From Janthinobacterium rivuli (lineage in GTDB: Bacteria > Pseudomonadota > Gammaproteobacteria > Burkholderiales > Burkholderiaceae_D), in the NCBI RefSeq assembly GCF_009208735.1, contig NZ_WFLJ01000004.1:186001-250000 (forward strand): DNA of 64,000 nucleotides, read 5' to 3'. The position numbers and the translations under genes were made by a program. This document shows, piece after piece, positions 58,423 to 64,000 of this stretch; within the stretch, counting starts at the first letter, position 1, and every line of letters starts with the position of its first letter. The notes under the pieces were generated by a model. The model did no database searches, was not told where the DNA came from, and saw only the letters and a list, made by a program, of their open reading frames with translations.

Positions 58423-59919
58423 TCAATAGACCCATACGACGTTGGCCAGCCAGCCCGTCCACGTCCTGGCCTGCCCGTTCACCAGCTGGTTGACGCCCGA
58501 CTGCGCGAACGAACCGCTGAAACCCAGGGTCAGATAGGTATTCGGGTTCACCACGCGCACATACTTGATGAAGACATCGTTCGCCAGCATCGGGCGCAGC
58601 ACGCCGGCGATCACCACGGGCGCATCGCCCGGCACGTCGAGGCGCGTGGCCTGACCGAACTGCAGCGGGCTGCCCATCCGGTTGGCGCGCACCTGGGCCA
58701 GGTAGGCGGTCACGGTGACTTTCGGCGTCGGGTGCAGCTCGATGGTGGCTTGCAGCGCATTCACGTTGGCATTGACGAAGACCCAGGTTGCCTTGCTGCC
58801 CGACGCCCAGGCGCCCGGCGTGCCTTCGAAGAACAGCGGGTCGAAGCGCTCGTTGCGCGCCGTGTGCGGATCGTCGCCGGAAAAACTCTGGTAGCCAAGC
58901 GTGAACTTCGGCGACCATGCCACGTCGGGCAGGGAAAAGCCCCCTTCCGTGCGCCAGCCCCAGGCCCGCATCGGCTCGCGCGTATTCCATTCGCGCGCCG
59001 CGTCGACGCCGAACCAGCCTTTCGACAGCACGGCGGGCAGTACGGGAACGCGCGCGTAGCCATACACGAACTGCAAATCCTTGCGGCCGTCCGGCACGGC
59101 CAGCGGCGCGCCGATGCCGCCAGGCGCCGCCTGCGGATACGCGGCATGCGAACGGGGTACCTTGCCATACGCGATGCCGGCCTTGCGGTCGTTCGCGGGC
59201 GCGTAGCTGACGTCCACGCCCACCAACCGCGTGCCCGAATCGTTGTCGGGGTTTTCATTCGGGTCCAGGTAAAACGCCTGGGCGCTGAACGCATCCTGGC
59301 TGACTTTCGCCACCACGGAATTCTGGAAGGCCTTGCGCGGCCCCAGTTTCAGCGCGCCACGGTCAAAGCCGTTCGAGCCGCCATTGGCGACCAGCATGCC
59401 GGTACCCAGCGTGAAATTCTGCGCGCCGGCCGACAGGTCGAGCATGGCGCGCGTGCCGCCGAGCGGCATGCGGATGCCGGCGACGAATTCCTCGATCGAG
59501 ATGCGGCCCGTGTCGCCCGCGCCGAACGGATCGTGGCGCAAGGTGCCCGAGCCCACGGCGGAGACGCGCGCATACAGCTGCCTGCCGTCGCTCAGGTTGC
59601 GCTTGAAGCCGAGGGCCGGCTTGACATAGAACTCGTACCAATAGGGGTTGAAATCGAAGTCGGGCTGGCGCGCCGGGGTGTTCGACAGCTTCCAGAACAG
59701 CTTGCTTTCGCCGGCCACCTGCACGCCCGCTTCCACGGAACGCGTCACTTGCCAGCTGGCGACTACGGCCGGTTCGACGGCGGCGCGCCGGGCCACCTCT
59801 TTTTCCATGCTGCTCTGGCCCTCGGGATCGAGCTGGCCGGCGGCGCCGCAGGAGGCGCTCACTCCCAGCAAGGCCAGCACCATCGTTCTGCGTGCCAGGA
59901 ACATCGCTTGCATTGTCAT
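58423..59919 (-). CDS. Outer-membrane beta-barrel (phenol-degradation MetA / alginate-export-like)
   Basis: A 498-residue protein with a signal peptide (FLARRTMVLALLGVSASCGAAG, near residue 27) and alternating beta-strand composition ending in an aromatic residue (GWLANVVWVY), as outer-membrane barrels do. Segments such as FNPYWYEFYVKPALGFKRNLSDGRQLYARVSAVGSGT recall porins found in aromatic or hydrocarbon catabolic clusters. It would let a small substrate enter. The start ATG 59919 has AAGGGAT upstream. Divergent from the AcoR-like regulator. Confidence 0.75.
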   Translation of the reverse strand: MTMQAMFLARRTMVLALLGVSASCGAAGQLDPEGQSSMEKEVARRAAVEPAVVASWQVTRSVEAGVQVAGESKLFWKLSNTPARQPDFDFNPYWYEFYVKPALGFKRNLSDGRQLYARVSAVGSGTLRHDPFGAGDTGRISIEEFVAGIRMPLGGTRAMLDLSAGAQNFTLGTGMLVANGGSNGFDRGALKLGPRKAFQNSVVAKVSQDAFSAQAFYLDPNENPDNDSGTRLVGVDVSYAPANDRKAGIAYGKVPRSHAAYPQAAPGGIGAPLAVPDGRKDLQFVYGYARVPVLPAVLSKGWFGVDAAREWNTREPMRAWGWRTEGGFSLPDVAWSPKFTLGYQSFSGDDPHTARNERFDPLFFEGTPGAWASGSKATWVFVNANVNALQATIELHPTPKVTVTAYLAQVRANRMGSPLQFGQATRLDVPGDAPVVIAGVLRPMLANDVFIKYVRVVNPNTYLTLGFSGSFAQSGVNQLVNGQARTWTGWLANVVWVY

Positions 59920-60019
59920 GGATATCCCTTGCGATTACCGACCGTCAATTTGAGCCGATGTTATCAGAGATGCTCTTTTTTATTGTTGTAAAGCATCCTA
60001 TTGTGCGGCGCGGCTGTGG

Positions 60020-60064
60020 TGAGACGAACGTCTCACGGCAGTCCCATGCTGCAATGCGGCATGC
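60020..60064 (+). promoter_or_regulatory. Operator and duplicated promoter module, copy A
   Basis: A perfect inverted repeat with seven-base arms, TGAGACG and CGTCTCA around AA (60020-60035), is followed by CATGCTGC at 60045 and TGCGG-N-ATGC at 60055-60064. The same series occurs before the monooxygenase (61292-61335). It lies between the divergent outer-membrane protein gene and regulator gene; likely site for the regulator. Confidence 0.6.
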
Positions 60065-60129
60065 ATATGCCTGCGCTTCGTGCTAAAAACGGGCATACCA
60101 TAAAAAATACCGAGACACTGGAGAGCGCC

Positions 60130-61278
60130 ATGCCCTACGTCCGCCAGACCAGCCATATCGACCGCGTGCGCGACCTGATCGCCGGCCGTATCGTCCATCC
60201 GGGAGCCGATATGGCCAGGCTGGCTTCGTCGTACCGGCGCTCGCTGGACGACTACCGGCTCGACCCCGCCTCCACCACGGGGCCACGCATCCTGACGGGC
60301 GCCGAACTGCGCGCCATCCAGCAGTCCGAGGAAAATTTTCTGCGCTCCACGGGCCAGTGCCTGCCGCGCCTGCACGCCATGGTGCGCGAAGCGGGCTACT
60401 GCGTCATCCTCGCCAACGCGCGCGGCGTGACGATCGACTACGTGGTCGACACGGACCAGCGCAAGGATTTCAAGAAGGCGGGCCTGTATCCCGGTTCGTG
60501 CTGGTCGGAAGAGGAGGAAGGCACGTGCGGCATCGCCTCCGTGCTGCTCGACCAGGAAGCCATCACCGTGCACAAGACCGACCATTTTCGCGCCGCGTTC
60601 ACGAGCCTGACCTGCAGCGCCGCGCCGATCTTTTCGCCGCACGGCGACTTGATCGGCGTGCTCGATGCATCGGCCCTGAATTCGCCCGACGCGCGCGACA
60701 GCCAGCGCCTGGTCAGGCAGCTGGTGCGGCAAGGCGCGACCCTGATCGAAGACGGCTTCTTTCTCAAGTCCTACGGCCATTGCTGCATCCTGCTGGCGCA
60801 CCGCAACCGCCACTTCGTGGAAGTGCAGCCGGAGATGCTGCTCGCCATCGACGAACATGGCGACGTCGTCGCCGCCAACGGCTGCGCGCGCGACGTCATC
60901 GGCGGTCTCGATAGCCTGCCGCGTCCCGTCGACGAGGTGCTGGAAGTGCGCGCCGAACGGCTGTTCGATGCGCGGGCCGGACACAATCTGCTATCCCTGC
61001 GCCTGGCAGGCGGCAGCACCTGGCTGCACGCCCGCGTGCGCGCGCCGCTGCGCCAGGCCGGCGCGCGCACGCGCACGCGCGTCAAGGACACGGCCAACGT
61101 GACGGATGGCGTGGCGGCCTGCACGCCGCAGGAACAGGCCGAGCGCACGCGCATCGTCCATGCCATGAACAGCGCCAAATGGCGCCCGCTGCAGGCGGCG
61201 GCCATGCTGGGCATCTCGCGCGCCACCCTGTACCGGCGCCTCAAGCAGCTGCACATCGTGCCGCCGCACCGGCAGTAG
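60130..61278 (+). CDS. AcoR-like regulator (GAF plus Fis-type HTH, no AAA+ domain)
   Basis: A 382-residue protein. Residues 1-220 match the N-terminal GAF-containing region of AcoR/acetoin-type activators (ARLASSYRRSLDDYRLDP ... GYCVILANARGVTIDYVVD ... EEEEGTCGIASVLLDQEAITVHKTDHFRAAFTSLTCSAAPIF). A PAS-like part follows (about 225-330) and the C terminus is a Fis/HTH_8 helix-turn-helix (MNSAKWRPLQAAAMLGISRATLYRRLKQL). The central AAA+ ATPase that normally talks to sigma-54 is absent, so it cannot work as a classic enhancer-binding protein. The start ATG 60130 follows GGAG. Confidence 0.85.
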   Translation: MPYVRQTSHIDRVRDLIAGRIVHPGADMARLASSYRRSLDDYRLDPASTTGPRILTGAELRAIQQSEENFLRSTGQCLPRLHAMVREAGYCVILANARGVTIDYVVDTDQRKDFKKAGLYPGSCWSEEEEGTCGIASVLLDQEAITVHKTDHFRAAFTSLTCSAAPIFSPHGDLIGVLDASALNSPDARDSQRLVRQLVRQGATLIEDGFFLKSYGHCCILLAHRNRHFVEVQPEMLLAIDEHGDVVAANGCARDVIGGLDSLPRPVDEVLEVRAERLFDARAGHNLLSLRLAGGSTWLHARVRAPLRQAGARTRTRVKDTANVTDGVAACTPQEQAERTRIVHAMNSAKWRPLQAAAMLGISRATLYRRLKQLHIVPPHRQ

Positions 61279-61291
61279 TCCTTTTGACAGC

Positions 61292-61335
61292 TGAGATTTC
61301 CGTCTCACATTCCGCCATGCTGCGCTGCGGGATGC
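61292..61335 (+). promoter_or_regulatory. Operator and duplicated promoter module, copy B
   Basis: An inverted repeat TGAGA-N6-TCTCA (61292-61307) followed by CATGCTGC (61316) and TGCGG-N-ATGC (61326-61335), matching copy A apart from one base of spacing. It is 85 bases upstream of the monooxygenase start. No sigma-54 promoter is visible here, which fits a regulator without an AAA+ domain. Confidence 0.55.
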
Positions 61336-61420
61336 GGGGCCGGAACGCCAGTGTTACAACATCGTCAGCGGCAACACAGCCGCATCCCATCATAAAGTCA
61401 GCAGACTTGGAGGAGACACG

Positions 61421-63229
61421 ATGCAAACCGATATCAACCCGCACGACCTGGCCGTGGCCGGCATCCTGGAACAGCTCGAAGGCAGTCTTCGCGCCAGCGA
61501 CGGCACGGGCGCCGCACAGCTGTTCGAACCAGACGGCTACTGGCGCGACCTGGTGCTGTTTACCTGGAACCTGAAAACCCTGGAAGGCCGCGAGCAGATC
61601 GCCGCCATGCTGGCCGCCCAGCTGGGCGCCGTGCAACCGGTGTCCATCCGCATCGCCGACGGCGAACATGCGGTGCAAGCCGGCGGCGTGCTGCAAAGCT
61701 GGATCACGGTGGAAACGAACGTGGCGCGCGGCGTGGGCTTCATCCGCATCCGCGACGGCAAGATCTGGACCCTGCTTACGACCATGAGCGAATTGAAGGG
61801 TTTTGAAGAAGCCAAGGGCGGCCGGCGCCCCATGGGCGCGGAACACGGCGCGCGCACGAATCGCAGCAGCTGGCTGGAGCACCGCGAGCAGGAGGCCAGG
61901 GAACTGGGCTACGCGCGCCAGCCCTATTGCGTCATCATCGGCGGCGGCCAGGGCGGCATCGCGCTGGGCGCGCGGCTGCGCCAGTTGAACGTCCCCACCA
62001 TCATCATCGAGAAAAACGCGCGCCCCGGCGACAGCTGGCGCAAGCGCTACAAGTCCTTGTGCCTGCACGACCCCGTCTGGTACGACCACATGCCCTACAT
62101 CCCCTTCCCGGACAACTGGCCCGTCTTCACGCCCAAGGACAAGGTCGGCGACTGGCTGGAAATGTACACCAAGGTGATGGAGTTGAACTACTGGGGTTCG
62201 ACGTCATGCGAATCGGCCAGCTTCGACGAAGCCGCCGGCGAGTGGACGGTGCAGGTGCTGCGCGACGGCCAGCCCGTCACCCTGAAGCCGAAGCAGCTGG
62301 TGCTGGCCACGGGCATGTCGGGCAAGGCGAACATGCCGAAGTTCAAGGGCATGGACGTGTTCCAGGGCGAACAGCAGCACTCGTCGCAGCATCCGGGACC
62401 GGACGCGTACGTGGGCAAGAAAGTCGTGGTGGTGGGCGCCAACAATTCCGCGCACGACATCTGCGCCGCCCTGTGGGAAGCGGGCGTGGACGTGACCATG
62501 GTGCAGCGCTCGTCGACGCACATCGTCAAGTCCGATTCCCTGATGGACCTGGCGCTGGGCGACCTGTATTCGGAACGGGCGCTGGCCGCCGGCATGACGA
62601 CGGCCAAGGCCGACCTGACGTTCGCCTCGATTCCCTATAAAATCCTGGCCGACTTCCAGAAGCCCGTCTTCCAGGCCATCCGCGAGCGCGACGCGGACTT
62701 TTATGCGCGCCTGGAAGAACGGGGCTTCATGCTCGATTTCGGCGACGACGATTCCGGCCTGTTCATGAAATACCTGCGCCGCGGCTCCGGCTACTACATC
62801 GACGTGGGCGCCTCCGAGCTGGTCGCCGAGGGCAAGATCAAGCTGAAAAGCGGCGTCGGCGTGCAGGAATTGAAAGCCCGCTCCATCGTGCTGTCCGACG
62901 GCACGGAACTGCCGGCCGACCTGGTGGTGTACGCCACCGGCTACGGCTCCATGAATGGCTGGGCGGCCGACCTGATCTCGCCGGAAGTGGCCAACAAGGT
63001 GGGCAAGGTGTGGGGCCTGGGCTCCGCCACGACGAAGGACCCGGGCCCGTGGGAGGGCGAACAGCGCAATATGTGGAAGCCCACGCAGCAGCAAGCGCTG
63101 TGGTTCCACGGCGGGAACCTGCACCAGTCGCGCCACTATTCGCAATACCTGTCGCTGCAACTGAAGGCGCGCATGGAGGGGTTGAACACCCCCGTGTACG
63201 GGCAGCAGGAGGTGCATCACCTGGCGTGA
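61421..63229 (+). CDS. Flavin-containing / Baeyer-Villiger-type monooxygenase with NTF2-like N terminus
   Basis: A 602-residue protein. Residues 1-130 look like a SnoaL/NTF2-like domain (GTGAAQLFEPDGYWRDLVLFTWNLKTLEG). From about 165 a flavin monooxygenase follows with FAD motif VIIGGGQGGIALGARL, an ATG motif (LVLATGMSG), a fingerprint-like FQGEQQHSSQH (FxGxxxHxxx plus His) and a variant NADPH motif VVVVGANNSAHD. Oxygenates a ketone, amine or sulfide substrate using NADPH and O2. The ribosome site is GGAGGAG. Next to the AcoR-like regulator that probably controls it. Confidence 0.87.
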   Translation: MQTDINPHDLAVAGILEQLEGSLRASDGTGAAQLFEPDGYWRDLVLFTWNLKTLEGREQIAAMLAAQLGAVQPVSIRIADGEHAVQAGGVLQSWITVETNVARGVGFIRIRDGKIWTLLTTMSELKGFEEAKGGRRPMGAEHGARTNRSSWLEHREQEARELGYARQPYCVIIGGGQGGIALGARLRQLNVPTIIIEKNARPGDSWRKRYKSLCLHDPVWYDHMPYIPFPDNWPVFTPKDKVGDWLEMYTKVMELNYWGSTSCESASFDEAAGEWTVQVLRDGQPVTLKPKQLVLATGMSGKANMPKFKGMDVFQGEQQHSSQHPGPDAYVGKKVVVVGANNSAHDICAALWEAGVDVTMVQRSSTHIVKSDSLMDLALGDLYSERALAAGMTTAKADLTFASIPYKILADFQKPVFQAIRERDADFYARLEERGFMLDFGDDDSGLFMKYLRRGSGYYIDVGASELVAEGKIKLKSGVGVQELKARSIVLSDGTELPADLVVYATGYGSMNGWAADLISPEVANKVGKVWGLGSATTKDPGPWEGEQRNMWKPTQQQALWFHGGNLHQSRHYSQYLSLQLKARMEGLNTPVYGQQEVHHLA

Positions 63230-63244
63230 TAACCGGGGGCAGGT

Positions 63245-63284
63245 AAAAAAAATGGCGGCGGACCGAAGTCCGCCGCCATTTTGC
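63245..63284. terminator. Bidirectional intrinsic terminator
   Basis: A perfect 13-bp stem (AATGGCGGCGGAC with GTCCGCCGCCATT, CGAA loop, 63251-63280) is flanked by A8 on the left and ATTTT on the right, so it can stop transcription from both the monooxygenase gene and the convergent yceI-type gene. Confidence 0.9.
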
Positions 63285-63300
63285 ATCATGCAGCCAACAA

Positions 63301-63867
63301 TTACTGTTTAATAGCTTCGATGGCAAACGTCAGGGTCACATCATCGCTGACGGCCGGCGCATATTTGCCGGCGTTGAATTCCGTGCGCTTGATCTTGGCC
63401 GTAGCGTTCGCGCCGCAAGCGTCTTTCTTCAGCATCGGGTGCGGTGCGCAGGTGAACGAGGTGACGGTCAGGGTCACTGGCTTGGTCACGCCTTTCAGGG
63501 TCAGGTTGCCATCCACGGAAGCGAGCTTGTCGCCGTCGAAATTGAACTTGGTCGATTTGTAGGTGGCGACCGGATACTTGGCCGTGTCGAGGAAATCTTC
63601 ACCCTGGATGTGCGAGTTGAACAGGGTCGAACCGGTATCGACGGACTTGGTGTCGATCAGCACTTCGACGGCGCCCGTCTTGGCGGCGCGGTCCAGGGTG
63701 ATCTTGCCGGTGGTGTTGTTGAAACGGCTTTGCTGCGTCGAGAAGCCCATGTGGCTGTACTCGAAACGGGGGAAGGTGTGGCTGCCATCGATGACATAGA
63801 CTTCAGGAGCGGCAACGGCGGACAGCGAGAAGCCGGCGGCGGCGATAAAAGCGAGCAGTTTTTTCAT
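63301..63867 (-). CDS. Periplasmic YceI-family protein
   Basis: A 188-residue protein with a cleavable signal peptide (MKKLLAFIAAAGFSLSAVAA). The lipocalin-like YceI fold is shown by YVIDGSHTFPRFEYSHMGFSTQQSRFNNTTGKI and GNLTLKGVTKPVTLTVTSF, with FKRTEFN-like AKIKRTEFNAGKYAPAVSDDVTLTFAIEAIK at the end. Family members bind isoprenoid quinone-like lipids in the periplasm. ATG 63867 has a modest ribosome site. The remaining 130 bases to the window end hold no clear gene. Confidence 0.93.
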   Translation of the reverse strand: MKKLLAFIAAAGFSLSAVAAPEVYVIDGSHTFPRFEYSHMGFSTQQSRFNNTTGKITLDRAAKTGAVEVLIDTKSVDTGSTLFNSHIQGEDFLDTAKYPVATYKSTKFNFDGDKLASVDGNLTLKGVTKPVTLTVTSFTCAPHPMLKKDACGANATAKIKRTEFNAGKYAPAVSDDVTLTFAIEAIKQ

Positions 63868-64000
63868 TGTTGGTTCCTAACAAAAAGTGGAGGATGTCAA
63901 AACCGCAAGCAGCTGCGGGCGAATAGCGCCTGCGGCTGATTGTCTGGCTTCAGTTGCAACAGATTATGCATGGCATGAAGATCGATGTAAAACGGAAAAT

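Overview
The window is a high-GC, gene-dense chromosomal segment of a betaproteobacterium. Gene content and order (a GlpSTPQU-type glycerol ABC importer with GlpD and GlpR, a NirBD/NasA nitrate assimilation operon, UrtABCDE, paired short ChrA proteins, many lone regulators) suggest Burkholderiales, most likely Oxalobacteraceae such as Janthinobacterium. This placement is inferred from family knowledge, not from a search. I saw no rRNA, tRNA, IS element, prophage or CRISPR array.

Layout. 1-6667: glycerol uptake operon glpD-glpS-glpT-glpP-glpQ-glpU (minus strand, left end cut off) with divergent DeoR-type glpR. 7024-10534: MarR regulator, a PLP-dependent serine/threonine dehydratase and a diguanylate cyclase. 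10554-19447: minus-strand nitrate assimilation operon (transporter, nirB, nirD, FAD reductase, nasA, cysC). Its leader reads as a complete regulatory cassette: a sigma-54 promoter, two hexaloop hairpins of the ANTAR (NasR/NasT) target type, then an intrinsic terminator before the first gene. 19601-31640: housekeeping and accessory genes (CehA-like hydrolase, LysR/RidA pair, prolyl oligopeptidase, GST, M1 aminopeptidase, YceI lipoprotein, LysE exporter). 31796-39470: a hybrid histidine kinase, an esterase, a very large acetoacetate-decarboxylase/amine-oxidase-like fusion, and an HD hydrolase. 39521-40717: a response regulator lying between two diverged 145-bp repeats that carry DnaA-box-like sequences. 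41292-48126: split chromate transporter and the urea ABC operon urtABCDE, which also has a sigma-54-like promoter. 48244-56944: DUF4349 lipoprotein, transglutaminase-like protein, a DUF2760/Hsp70/Hsp70 operon and a CHASE2 membrane protein. 57066-63229: a probable catabolic module (serine hydrolase, outer-membrane channel, AcoR-like regulator without an AAA+ domain, flavin monooxygenase) with one shared operator upstream of the regulator and of the monooxygenase. 63301-63867: periplasmic YceI protein.

How it works together. Two nitrogen-scavenging operons (nitrate and urea) both have sigma-54-type promoters, which fits control by general nitrogen status; the nitrate operon adds a second check by antitermination, presumably on nitrate. 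Glycerol taken up by the Glp ABC system would be phosphorylated by a kinase outside the window and oxidised by GlpD, with GlpR as repressor. The right-hand catabolic module looks like import, oxygenation and ester hydrolysis of a small organic substrate under one regulator.
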